Of a stretch of 64,000 nucleotides of DNA, positions 10,847 through 20,509 are shown piece by piece. The translations under genes were made by a program, and so were the position numbers. The notes under the pieces are model-generated. The model searched no databases, was not told where the DNA came from, and saw only the letters and a program-made list of their open reading frames with translations. Within the stretch, counting starts at the first letter, position 1. Each line of letters opens with the position of its first letter. Source of the DNA: Pyrenophora tritici-repentis (taxonomy: Eukaryota > Ascomycota > Dothideomycetes > Pleosporales > Pleosporaceae); the NCBI RefSeq assembly GCF_003171515.1, contig NC_089391.1:4588001-4652000 (forward strand). Reading direction: 5' to 3'.

Positions 10847-11929
10847 ACAAGGCGTCACACTAGGCAATGTCAGTAGCACAGAAAGCAGAGAAGAAAATAA
10901 AATACTTGTTTGGGTGTGTAGACAGCTCAGGCGAGACCCGTCAGTCCTGGTGTGTGTCAGTCAACCAGACCGATCAGGTGAGAGAGGTGAGTACCAGTAA
11001 TGCTTTTGCGATCGCAGGGAAGCTCGAGCTGGTTGCGCTCATGATGAAGGAGGGTATTGAAGTTATGTGAGAAGAGAGGTAATCAATCTCGTGAATGAGT
11101 AAAGTGTGGAGTAGAAGTGATGGAGGAGGTAAGTGGACGGGCGGCGCGCTTTATATGGGGGTGGGAGAAGCGCTAATTTTGCGATACACGTGACGGCCAG
11201 GTGCCGGCTTGGACCCTGAGCGTCAGAGGCAAACACCTGCGCGCCATAAAATTGGGGCTCGAAATGGGGTTGGCGGCGGCCAGACAGAGACTCATAGTAA
11301 TTTGGTGAGCCCGGGTCTGCGTACGGCTTGCCGACAACAGCCGCTGGAAGCTCGTAGACGTTTCTGCCTGGCGCTAGCACTGTTGCCTGGAGATTTATGT
11401 CGTCCACGCGTATCGTGAGGCTGCTAGCGTGATGTCAACGTGCGGGGTGGTGAAGGTGAAGGTGAGCGAAAGCCGAAAAAGGTGGATGACCTACATGTGT
11501 GTAGTGGCTTTGGAAACGAAGTTGCGAGATTTTGATATTGCTGCGGGTCTTTGTAAATTGGCTATGCGTGGATGCGAGTCTTCTGACAGACGGTGCCATT
11601 GGGAAGGCGCAGCGCGTTCACAGGCTACAAGCTCACTTCGATCACGAACTCGCTACGTCGATGTAATCTCTTGAAGTCTTCGAGCACGTTTATCATACGG
11701 AAGCGATGATCTAGCAAGACAAGAGGACAACAGCGGAAGAATTCATACGGTTGAAAACATTATGTGTATATAAATGACCGCTAGCAGTGAACTGAAGAGT
11801 ATCGCACACTCTAATAACCTTGAAGAAAAAGCTCTTATTCCTAAAAATTGCCGAAGCACTCTCCTATCGACTCTCGAGCGTCGTCCTTAGACACGCCAAG
11901 GTAGATTTCTTTTGCTGGAAAAGATATAA

Positions 11930-12782
11930 TTATACAGGTCCGGGTTTTTCGGGGGACCCTTCAATGAGTTGGCATTTACCGTGTTCGATGTGGTAGCTGA
12001 CGCAGCTGGGTTTTTCGGCGCAGAGTGTTGCACAGCTTTTGGGGGCATGAGTCTCTACGGGTCTGGGTTTGTAGGAGGACCCGGCAGTGAGTTTGCATAT
12101 ACCGTTCTCCGTGCGGTAGCTGGCGCAGCCGGGTTGTTTGTCGCAGAGTTCTGCACAGTTGTCGGGCTTACGAGGCCCGCCGCCCACGAGTTGGCATGTA
12201 TCGCCTTCTACATGGTAACTGACGCAGCCTTCTTGTTTGGCGCAAATTGATGCACAGCTTTCGGGCTGAATGGCCCCGCCCGTGATTTGGCACAAATCGC
12301 CCTGCTTGCGGTAACTGACGCAGTTGGGATGATTGGCGCAGAGTAATGCACAGTCGTCGGGTCTACGGGGCCCGCCGAGAAGTTTGCATAGGAGGCCTAT
12401 TTGGTGGACAGCGAGGCAGTTGTGTCGGCTGGAGCAGATCTCTACACATTCGCGCAATGTGTCGGCCTTTGAGGAGGTTAGTGATTCTACTACAATGACT
12501 AGGCTGATGGAATCAATAGATTGCAAACTCACTTTGGCAATTCCGATGATAGTACGCTGGTCTTCTATTTTCTTACAATCCAATTGGAACGTACGATTGG
12601 TTCCTACAGGATATTCGCAGCCATCCAAGAGGGGGCATGTAGGCACGTCAGGGCAGTTGTTATCTGCCTGGCGAGGAGCTAGAGCAGTGGCTGCGACTAT
12701 TGCGACAGGAGATACGTACTGCAACAGATTTTTAGCAATGAGTTTTGTTTGACTGCTGCGTTGAATTGGGAGTGTTTACCAT
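11930..12782 (-). CDS. Predicted secreted cysteine-rich protein with five tandem about 32-residue repeats
   Basis: Three exons: 12782-12780 (only the ATG), 12718-12533, 12466-11930; 241 aa. Seen: the ATG is followed at once by GTAAAC, and the next exon after TTGCAG gives YVSPVAIVAATALAPRQ, so the mature start is a short signal-peptide-like segment. The 66-nt second intron is a multiple of three, with GTGAGT donor, CACTAAC branch and AAAG acceptor. The mature part has an N-terminal Cys-rich segment (CPDVPTCPLLDGCEYPVG), then five units of pattern C-x3-C-x5-C-(V/A)SY-x5-7-C-x-L, each with four Cys and a Gly/Pro-rich linker. This resembles PAN/apple-like or other small disulfide repeats but I do not recognise a named family. 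The gene lies between gene-poor repeat DNA and a pseudogene. It could be a candidate effector or a cell-wall protein; the function is inferred only. Confidence 0.72.
11966..12475 (-). repeat. Intragenic tandem repeat, period about 96-123 bp
   Basis: The same GA(G/T)TT(G/T)GCA(T/C) anchor recurs on the plus strand at about 11966, 12089, 12188, 12284 and 12380, giving periods of 123, 99, 96 and 96 bp. It matches the protein repeats of the overlapping gene. The enlarged unit carries an extra 9-residue Pro/His insertion (near PRPVETHAP). Such in-frame repeats can change copy number by recombination. Confidence 0.75.
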
Positions 12783-13086
12783 TTTGACGACGGGAATAGG
12801 TTGAGAAACGGGGTGGGGACGTATGATACAAATTGGAGGTATCACAGAGGTTGAAGGTGTTCCTGTACGAAGATTCCGCTGTTGTACTATTTGCAATCTT
12901 GACTTTGGAAGACGTCGTTCGCGCTTGGAATTGTGAGATATCCATTGAGAGAGCTGATACTGTGACCTTAAAATAGTGAGGTCTGCGCTAGAGCTTGGTA
13001 CCGAGAGGTTCGCGACCATGGGACTGCGCTGGATTATACAAATTTGCTGGCAGATATTCTGCAGTTCTATTTCTTGAACCAAGGAA

Positions 13087-14129
13087 TGGAACGTGGAATC
13101 CGCTGGCAGGCATGTCCATTGCGACGTTTCATGTGCACGACCAAAGGCACTGACAAGTCCCCGAAGCCGGCCACAGGATTTGTCTTGCTACCATACAAGA
13201 GACCCCGTGAAAATGAACGGCTAAAAATTGTCTTCCGGATAGGCGGCATCGCAGGACGTATTAAGAACTTTGCACCGTCGAATCAAAAGGATCTTTTACT
13301 ATGAGTGAAAGGGTGCCTACGCTCTTGTCCACGCAGGCTGCGCAGTTGTTGCGTCAGACTACAATGCTTCATGTACGAGGCCTGCATCTCACACGCCGCC
13401 GACGTAGAGTAGGGGCTGATAGCTGCACGAAAGGCTCTCGGTGACGTACTGTCAGAAAATACGTTGTCGTCGGGCACAGCAAAGGCGGCATGACATCATG
13501 GCGAACAAACAAACGCCTTGCCATGTCCGACCAAGACTCTCAAAGCAAGCAAATTCCTCAGTTGTGTTGCAAATGCGCCTGCGTTACTCCCACTTGAACT
13601 CACTGCCGAAGCCGTCCGCCGCGCAGGCACATGGCCTAATGACGACGCGGTAATCATCTTCATGCTCCTGTTCATAACAGACATTGTCCCAAATGCCTGC
13701 TGTCTAGAAGACTACCTCACAGACATAGTGCTCGCCCGCATTCCTCTCGCAAATCAGGGCTGTGTTTAGGTCGCACGTGCTTTCTTCGCACCTTCCATGA
13801 AAGACTCAATGCAGCACCAAGACGTTATTGCATGGGATAAGAAGTACCATGGCATGGGCCCGTATCGTTTGGCAGCGTCCATGTTCGTCGTTCAGGGTAC
13901 CACGGATCCATTGGTTTACCTGAACAACGTCGAGAGCGACTTTAACCAAACGTGCGCTGCATATCCAAGTATTTGGATCACTTTACTGCGATACCCTGAC
14001 ACGTATCACAGCTTTGTGGTGCAGGATACTCAGGTTGACTACTTGGCCTGGATCAAGGACTATTGTGACCATGTCAAGCTGCCCAAGGGATGCCATTTAG
14101 AGACCGTCGAACCTATCACAGATACGTAA
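13087..14129 (+). pseudogene. Broken alpha/beta-hydrolase (secreted lipase-like) gene
   Basis: Successive frames together read like one fungal secreted alpha/beta-hydrolase but no single frame is open. In order: 'WNVESAGRHVHCDV' (about 13087); 'PATGFVLLPYKRP...FAPSNQKDL' (about 13170-13300); 'GAYALVHAGCAVVASDYN' (from 13312); 'HAADVE*GLIAARKALGD' (from 13392, with a TAG); 'YVVVGHSKGG' (from 13460), the G-x-S-x-G nucleophile elbow; then 'ASKFLSCVANAPALLPLEL...IPLANQGC' ending in TAG at 13767-13769; and the C-terminal part with 'TTDPLVYLNN' and the catalytic-His-like 'PDTYHSF'. I count at least four frame shifts and two nonsense codons, too many for introns, and none has splice signals. The N-terminal signal peptide is not found. 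The 0.3 kb before it (12783-13086) shows nothing else. Now non-functional, judging from the breaks. Confidence 0.8.
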
Positions 14130-14280
14130 GAACTGCCATTACCTTCTAAGTGAGGATCAATTTTGGGTAAGGGATGGTCTTTCTGATGCATCATCGTAAG
14201 GGTAAAATCTAGCTCTATGTCTATGTAACGTACTCAACGAAAGAGTGTTGGTGGTGAACGGCCTCGCTATTTTCTTCATA

Positions 14281-16113
14281 TCATGAGTGCCCAGGGCTCC
14301 ATGTGCCGTTTCCCAACAATATACCAGGCTTAGAATAATCCAGTGTCTTTCCGTGAAGTATATATGCCCAACGGAAGTATTCATTGAGATGACTATCTGC
14401 TGGTCGAGTCCAGTTGAAAGAACTTACCGCACCATTGATATCATCAGCGTAGAAGGAACGTCCGCGTTCAACATCGTTGACCATTACGCTAATAACATCT
14501 ACCTTAGTTACAGGGTTGCCATAAGTAAAAGTGGCAACGAGTGTCTCGGCACCCAATTGAATCGACGGTTCCGGTATCTTGGGGACGACAGAGTTGAATC
14601 TTGCATCTTCACGGAGCGCTGTAGAAGTCTGCAAGATAGAGTCAAAGTCCCAGCGCGCTATACCATTGACAAAAAGGCCAAGTAAGATTCCCTGATACAA
14701 CAATGACGGTCGTGTTTGAAGACTAGTCCCTGGAAGCAGCAAGAGTGCCAGTATATAGTGGTGAATCCGTAAGTTGACGCCAGGTAACGTCACGGAAACG
14801 ATGATTCCAAGAAGAAAGAGGCCGTATAGACCGAGATAGCGGACCAGCCGACCCTCGAGCCAGAAGTAGTACACCTGGCCGACGATGATGACGACTAATA
14901 TCAGGATGATAATGGCCAAGGCCACCTTGGCTCCCGGCTGCTGCTCCAGGTCATGCGCCGTAAGTCGGGAGATTGGAATCCATTCAAATGTATAATTTGA
15001 CAATGCTCCGATCCAGAAGCCACCAAGCCAAAACAGTGCCTTTTCGAACTGTGCAGTCAAACCAGACAAGGTGCGTCTGATGATTGTAGGGTACAACACA
15101 ACAGCAACAAACAGCGCCGGTAGTAACCCCTTTGCGAACATGGACAAGTGGTCTGGCAAGACCGTGACGTTCAAAGGTGATGCCATTGGCGGATCAGAGA
15201 CAAAGCTCACATGAGCAAAGATGAGCGTGAAAATCGGGAAGAAGATATTCGGTGATGTGGAGAATATAGCAAGCAAAACAGTGAAAAGAACGGAAACCGG
15301 AAGTAATGCGAAACGAGGATCTGAGCCAGACTCAAAACTAGCATCCAAGACGACTGAAAACGACAGTGGGAAAGATGAATCAAACGGGATAGACTCGATG
15401 CCATGGCGCTTCGTGCTTGCAAAGTCATCATGAGCTCCGACCAAGTTGACGCGACCACTACCACCTTTGATCCCATCCACAATCCCGGCATGAATCGCCG
15501 AGGCACATATGAAGCTGTCTCCTCGATACACTCCGGAACCGATAACAAGAGGCCGATAGTTGACTTCCAGCGGCCCAACAACATGCGGATTCAAGACCTG
15601 GACATCGCCACATTTCGCTGGGCAGCGAAAAGCAAAAGTTGTATTGCTGAATGGACGACAGTTGATACCGTCGATTCCGCAGAGGTTTTTGCGCTGCCAC
15701 ATCGTGTCTGTGCAATCCAGGTTGAATACATCGTTGCCGTCGGCATCCTGGATCGGTAATTGCGCAGTAAGAAACCAGATGAAGATTAGGAGCCAGAGGA
15801 ATAGTACTGGGATAAGTGAGACGGGCTTGTTGAGTCTGTAGGCTTCAAGCCAACGCACTGGACGCGTTTGTATCGATGCAAAGTATGGTTGGATGGTTTG
15901 AACGCGAGGCTGCTCCGGACCTCGGAGGAGGTGCAGTAAGCGCTGTAGACGGGTTGGAAAGTGCCTATTTGTAGATGATGTGGGCTCGTCATATTCCAGT
16001 TCTTCTCTTCGCAACAATTGAGCTTCTTCGTCAGTGTAAGGGAGTCCGGCAGTGGTTTCGTCTGCATCATCGAGATGACCATCATTATCTTGATACTGCG
16101 ACGATTTTTGCAT
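14281..16113 (-). CDS. LCCL-domain multi-pass membrane protein
   Basis: Single exon, 610 aa from the ATG at 16113; the frame extends two codons upstream only through GTG. Layout: acidic cytosolic N-terminus with RREELEYDE; a first hydrophobic segment (about 99-117, VSLIPVLFLWLLIFIWFLTA); then an LCCL (Limulus factor C/cochlin/Lgl1) domain at about 132-226 with its Cys pattern (C-TDTMWQRKNLCG, FRCPAKCGDV, 'GSGVYRGDSFICASAIHAGI'). A series of further membrane helices and a C-terminal lumenal part with a WTRPADSHLNEYFRWAYILHGKTL-like end follow. Known of the family: LCCL membrane proteins are conserved in filamentous fungi but lack a defined biochemical role. It is divergently transcribed from ERG28 with 426 bp between the start codons. 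Confidence 0.88.
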   Translation of the reverse strand: MQKSSQYQDNDGHLDDADETTAGLPYTDEEAQLLRREELEYDEPTSSTNRHFPTRLQRLLHLLRGPEQPRVQTIQPYFASIQTRPVRWLEAYRLNKPVSLIPVLFLWLLIFIWFLTAQLPIQDADGNDVFNLDCTDTMWQRKNLCGIDGINCRPFSNTTFAFRCPAKCGDVQVLNPHVVGPLEVNYRPLVIGSGVYRGDSFICASAIHAGIVDGIKGGSGRVNLVGAHDDFASTKRHGIESIPFDSSFPLSFSVVLDASFESGSDPRFALLPVSVLFTVLLAIFSTSPNIFFPIFTLIFAHVSFVSDPPMASPLNVTVLPDHLSMFAKGLLPALFVAVVLYPTIIRRTLSGLTAQFEKALFWLGGFWIGALSNYTFEWIPISRLTAHDLEQQPGAKVALAIIILILVVIIVGQVYYFWLEGRLVRYLGLYGLFLLGIIVSVTLPGVNLRIHHYILALLLLPGTSLQTRPSLLYQGILLGLFVNGIARWDFDSILQTSTALREDARFNSVVPKIPEPSIQLGAETLVATFTYGNPVTKVDVISVMVNDVERGRSFYADDINGAVSSFNWTRPADSHLNEYFRWAYILHGKTLDYSKPGILLGNGTWSPGHS

Positions 16114-16539
16114 CGTCACTTCTGATGTATCTGAGGGTAAGATATTGTATGGTCTGAACGATGGGCACTGTACCTAGGTAGCCGCGCCTTGCAGGAGATG
16201 AGGCTTTGGACGGTCCGCCTTGCTATTTTCCTCACGGAGCTTATCGATAACCATTAAACATGTACTTTGTCAGTATTACTACATACTTCATCTAAAGTCT
16301 ATGAAAATGTGCTCAGATCTGTTGTTATCCCTGGAAGCAATTTACATCCAAATGTAAGTTGTATCACAGTCGCACATCATGGCGGATGAAGCCGCCCGCC
16401 ATCTCGATCCCGCACAGACCAAGACCCTTAAGTTACCATTGAACCCTCACCCAGCTGAACAATTACGCGCACAACATCCGACGCGCTCACATATCCTCCT
16501 GCTTAATTCCACCATCCAAGCACCCAATTGATCGCCAAA
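16114..16539. promoter_or_regulatory. Divergent promoter region, LCCL gene and ERG28
   Basis: 426 bp between opposite start codons, so both promoters must lie here or overlap the neighbours. No clear TATA box or factor site stands out. The sequence just before ERG28 is C-rich pyrimidine, common before fungal starts. Confidence 0.45.
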
Positions 16540-17029
16540 ATGGACGCGCTACAAGCATGGCTCCCCCAAGCAGAAGGTCTGCTACCAAAATGGCTGCTCT
16601 TCGTACATACATCCCCTTTACAACACAGTTTGAACATTTACTGAACTACCCTAGGTTTCCATCGTATCAATGGGAAACTCGGTGCAATCTTATAGCACAC
16701 TCGCATTTACGTCACGCGTCTACAATCCTACGCCAATCGATCCGCCTCCTACTACCCCGAAACACGTAACCGCACTCTCGTCGCGCACTTTCGGGACCTG
16801 GACTTTCCTCACAGCCATGATTCGGTTCTATGCGGCCTACAATATCAACGATCCTGCATTCTATCAGTTGGCCATGTGGAGTTATGCGGTGGCTTGGGGA
16901 CATTTCATGAGTGAGTGGTGGGTGTTTGGAACGACCAGATGGGGGAAGCCTTTGGCTGGACCGATAATTGTTGCAAATACCAGTCTGATCTGGATGTGGC
17001 TGCAATGGGGATTCTATGTCAAGGCTTAA
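16540..17029 (+). CDS. ERG28: Ergosterol biosynthesis scaffold protein Erg28
   Basis: Two exons, 16540-16602 and 16655-17029, giving 145 aa. The intron has a GTACAT donor, ACTGAAC branch and CCTAG acceptor, phase 0. The protein matches Erg28, a small ER membrane protein that tethers the C-4 demethylation enzymes (Erg25/26/27) and other ergosterol enzymes. Seen: 'LPKWLLFVSIVSMGNSVQSY', 'RTFGTWTFLTAMIRFYAAYN', 'YQLAMWSYAVAWGHFMSEWWVFGT' and C-terminal 'LIWMWLQWGFYV', with about four hydrophobic helices and the usual length. Start chosen at AAAATGG in good context; the joined N-terminus MDALQAWLPQAEG is typical. It is convergent with RPS11 downstream. Confidence 0.93.
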
Positions 17030-17402
17030 GGTAGCGGGATGTAAGCATATGCATCATATGCTAATTGTGGTGTATTCTTCATAGACTTTGTGCTGTAGAT
17101 ACTAAGACTGCACATACCAGGGCAGTTCATAGTACTAAGACGAGTGGCGTAGCCGGCCGCCTACATAGCAAGCATCACGCACGCATGGAACCGCAACGAA
17201 CTTTTGACCCGCCTCGGTGGCTTGTTTGGCCACTCGAGGACTTTCATTGATCGTGGCTGAAGAAACATACATGGCCATTGGACTCCGATTCCTCAACCCA
17301 GATGCCGAGTTTTGACCATATGGAAAACCACCACGCTCCGACACAACCACGTTTCTTTCCTTTGCTGATCATGAACCGTTACACCATCCCTTTTCTATGC
17401 AT
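17030..17402. other. Convergent intergenic region
   Basis: 373 bp between the 3' ends of ERG28 and RPS11, presumably both 3' UTRs. No coding frame or RNA gene is supported. Confidence 0.4.
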
Positions 17403-18067
17403 TTAGAACTTGTTGAACTGCTTAGCAGCCTTTCCCTTTCGGGGGAGGACACGGAGGACGTTGAAGCGGACGGTCTTGGAGAGGGGCCTGCACTGGCCAA
17501 CGACGACCTGGTCACCGGGCTCAACACGGAAAGCGGGCGAGACGTGTGCGGCGAGGTTCTTGTGGCGCTTCTCGTAACGGGAGTACTTGGGGATGAAGTG
17601 GAGGTATTCACGGCGGATGATCAAGGTGCCTGTAGTTTGTTAATATCAATTTCCAGGTCCATCCAAATCGTTGCCGGAACGTCTTTGAAAATTCTGGAAT
17701 GACGTACGATGCATCTTGGTGGACATGACGGTTCCGGTAAGGATACGGCCACGGATGGAGACCATGCCAGTGAAGGGGCACTTCTTGTCAATGTAGGTAC
17801 CCTCAATGGCAGTCTTGGGCGTACGGAAGCCCAGACCAACATCCTTGTACCATCTCCTGTTGCGGGTGTTCTTGCGCGGTCCGCCGACCTTGTGGTTGAG
17901 GAAGATGTGAGGCTATCGCGGCGCATTAGTATCGGATTGCTGGGAGTGCGAATTGGGCGTCTAGTACCTGCTTCTGGAAAGCGCGCTCCGACTGGACACT
18001 ATTTCGCAGTCAGTCACTGTCGAGGAATTTCGTATTATCGCACAACATACGTGAGTTCGGTCGCCAT
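17403..18067 (-). CDS. RPS11: 40S ribosomal protein S11 (uS17)
   Basis: Four exons: 18067-18051, 17998-17968, 17912-17708, 17629-17403; 159 aa with consistent phases. uS17 is a primary 16S/18S rRNA-binding protein of the small subunit. Seen after joining: [20 protein letters not shown], '[20 protein letters not shown]', '[19 protein letters not shown]', '[20 protein letters not shown]' and '[19 protein letters not shown]', which is essentially the whole eukaryotic RPS11. Introns crowd the 5' end, as usual in fungal ribosomal protein genes. The first exon is only 17 nt and the second 31 nt. It is head-to-head with the ketoacyl-CoA reductase gene (290 bp apart). Confidence 0.96.
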
Positions 18068-18357
18068 GGTTGCTGGTCGGGTGGTATTGTCGAGCTTTCG
18101 ATGTTGTCGGACTCCAATTTCCACTCTGCATTTGCTTAGCGAGTGTTGCCGATGGGTTTTTCCGTGCCGACGCTTGTGAATTTAGCACCACGCTAACCCG
18201 TCATCCAGCCTCGGCAGGGCTGAGTGAAGTCTGGCGAGATTCAGGACGCTGGCTTGCCAATCGACTGCGTGTTGTGTTTAATGTTCCAGATTTGAGTCAA
18301 TTCTGTGAATCTGACACCTTCATCCGCCTCTCTCTTATCGCCCTCCATCCAACCATC
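18068..18357. promoter_or_regulatory. Divergent promoter between RPS11 and the ketoacyl-CoA reductase gene
   Basis: 290 bp shared by two genes that are normally highly expressed. It ends in a pyrimidine-rich leader (CTCTCTTATCGCCCTCC) before the reductase ATG. No specific factor site is certain. Confidence 0.45.
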
Positions 18358-19456
18358 ATGGCGAACATTTTGGAGCCTTTCGGTATCCGCATCGATGCCG
18401 ATAATTCCTTCGTTCAAGCTGCTGTTACTGGCTTTTTGCTCGTAGGCATTGCATCTTTTGCAGCACCACTTATCAGCACAATTCGAGTGCTTCTTAGCTT
18501 GTTTGTGCTGCCAGGAAAATCAGTATGTATTCCCAATCCGTGTTTACAGGCGTCAAGCGTTTCCGCTACCCCTCAGTATATCTAACATTGGCCAGCTCAC
18601 CACCTTTGGGCCCCGCGGCACCTGGGCCCTTATAACTGGCGCCTCAGACGGCATTGGCAAAGAGTTTGCCCTTTCTCTCGCAGCAAAGGGCTACAACCTC
18701 ATCCTCGTTTCTCGCACGCAATCGAAGCTCGACTCCCTCTCCGCCGACATTACTTCCAAATATGGTCCCAAGATCGCTGTCAAGACATTGGCTATGGATT
18801 TTGCCCTAAACAAGGACGCCGACTACAACAACATGAAGAAGCTCATTGAGGGTCTAGATGTCAGCATTCTCATCAACAATGTCGGACTGAGCCATAGCAT
18901 TCCGGTACCGTTTACCGAGACACCTAAGCAGGAGATGACCGACATCATTATGATCAACTGCATGGCTACTCTACGTGTAACCCAGCTCGTCACACCTGGC
19001 ATGGTCTCTCGGAAGCGCGGTCTCGTCCTCACCATGGCGTCCTTTGGTGGTTTCTTCCCCACGCCGCTTCTCGCAACCTACTCTGGCAGCAAAGCCTTCC
19101 TCCAACAGTGGTCCACAGCGCTCGCTTCCGAACTCGAACCCCACGGCGTATACGTTCAATGCGTGCAGTCCCACCTCGTCACCACGGCTATGTCCAAGAT
19201 TCGCAAGACTTCCGCCCTCGTGCCCAATCCGAAACAATTCGTAGACGCAACATTGAGCAAGATTGGACGCAGTGGTGGTGCACAGGGCGTTGCTTTCACT
19301 AGCACACCATACTGGAGTCATGGACTCATGCACTGGTTCCTCTCGCGCTTCCTCGGCGAACGATCCGAGACTGTGGTCAAGGTGAACAGGGGTATGCACG
19401 AGAACATCCGGAGGCGCGCACTTAGGAAGGCTGAGAGGGATGCGAAGAAGCAGTAG
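18358..19456 (+). CDS. IFA38: Very-long-chain 3-oxoacyl-CoA reductase (Ifa38/KAR type SDR)
   Basis: Two exons, 18358-18522 and 18596-19456, 341 aa. It catalyses NADPH-dependent reduction of 3-ketoacyl-CoA in very-long-chain fatty acid elongation at the ER. Seen: N-terminal hydrophobic anchor ([17 protein letters not shown]), Rossmann motif TGASDGIG (69-76), 'INNVG', catalytic Ser204 in 'LTMAS' and Y217-SGSK221. A second hydrophobic stretch lies near '[16 protein letters not shown]' and the basic C-terminus ends AERDAKKQ, with a lysine-rich ER-retention-like end. The intron follows 'VLPGKS' with GTATGT donor, CTAAC branch and CCAG acceptor. Length and order match yeast Ifa38. Confidence 0.93.
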
Positions 19457-19641
19457 AGCGTATGTACGCTTTTCGGTATGAATGATGCTCTCTGGAGACG
19501 ACTGGGAACACATGGAGAAGTCCTTCCCGACTTGTTGTGAAGTACAAAAGTACATAATATAGTAGCTCATGTTCCAACATTTAAGTAATGTCTAAAGACA
19601 CCCTTTTTCGACCTCGAAACTCTCCTACTCATCTACTCATC

Positions 19642-20087
19642 TCACCTCCTTAGTGCAGTCCACGTCCACTGCAACCGCAAATTCGGATGATCCTCTGTGT
19701 CGTTATCATCTTTCTCCTCACCCGCTTTCTTTCTTTCCCGCTGGCCCCTCACACTCTTCTCACACCCAACAAGCCCCTCCTCCAACACTCGTGCATTCGC
19801 GTAGCTAATCTCACTCCCCGTTTTGTCCTTTTGACACTAAACCGCCACAGCCTCGTAAGCTTACATCATTTTATCAACCGGTGAGAATGACTACGTACCT
19901 GATTTGAGGTCTCATTTTCAGGCGTCTCATAAGGTTGATGGGGCGAGGAGGAGGCGTGTGTCATTTTGATGGGGGCTTGGCTTTGGATGTCTGGCTGTTG
20001 ATGATGATGGTGGTATGTAGACATAAGATCAGGAGAATGTGATAAACGCGCCCACTCCGCTATGTTGAGAAGAAGCGATTCGTACAT
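19642..20087 (-). CDS. Small hypothetical protein, two exons
   Basis: Built by hand: exon 1 20087-19899 (63 codons from ATG, MYESLLLNIAEWARL), intron 19898-19837 (CAG/GTACGT donor, GTTTAG acceptor), exon 2 19836-19642 (64 codons plus stop); 127 aa in all. Seen: a short helix-like N-terminus, a His/Gln-rich run (TYHHHHQQ), a disordered middle and a Lys/Arg/Glu-rich part ending LRLQWTWTALRR. The frame closes cleanly after joining while every alternative acceptor meets a stop, which is the main support. I do not recognise a family. The start could lie in a further upstream exon. It is convergent with the ketoacyl-CoA reductase gene. Confidence 0.45.
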
Positions 20088-20494
20088 GGCGCGTGTGGTC
20101 GTGGGTGTTTGACTGTGCACGTGCTGTTGTGGTACGTTGTGCATGTTTGCTTGTGTATTTGAGAGATGCGGTGGAAGGTGGACGGTATAATTCTGTTTAC
20201 CTCGTAGCACTGAATGGGGAATCCGTGTTTAATATCTCTTTCTCTTTTCTTTTTTCCCGTTGTGCTGGTATGACTATAACTCCTGTAATCCTGACACAAC
20301 AACGTCGATGAAGAAAACAGAAGTCAGAAAACGGAAAACATCAAAGTAGGCAGATGTTAGACACAAGAATTTATTTTACATCACATCCGTCGTCCCTTCC
20401 TACCTTCCTTCCTTCCCGTCATCACACTCACCACATTGTCCATTCGTAGCAAGCAAACCACGCCGCAACGCCACAAAAGAGTCATGGGCACGGT
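20088..20494. other. Intergenic flank of the LINE insertion
   Basis: About 0.4 kb with a T-rich stretch near 20238-20257 and short CTTCC repeats at about 20396-20420. No gene is seen. It is the left flank of the retroelement; without the insertion it would be continuous with 22423 onward. Confidence 0.4.
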
Positions 20495-20509
20495 AACCCA
20501 TCATCTCAA
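20495..20509. repeat. Target-site duplication, left copy
   Basis: AACCCATCATCTCAA, identical over 15 bases to 22408-22422, directly flanking the LINE. Identical short direct repeats at both ends are the hallmark of target-primed insertion. Confidence 0.85.

Larger units (their letters stand above)
9576..11929. other. Gene-poor stretch with direct and tandem repeats
   Basis: 2.35 kb with no supported gene. It contains a 49-bp near-identical direct repeat (10228-10276 and 10387-10435) and a three-copy 22-bp tandem repeat (10781-10846). A minus-strand frame at 11063-11407 has fairly protein-like composition but no ATG and an in-frame stop just upstream, so it is not called. The repeats and lack of genes make this look like decayed or non-conserved sequence next to a candidate secreted-protein gene. 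Confidence 0.45.

Noticed and set aside
11063..11407. 114-codon minus-strand frame with plausible composition
   Set aside because: It begins with GTG, has an in-frame stop closely upstream and no recognisable homology. It might be an exon of an unseen gene but cannot be supported.
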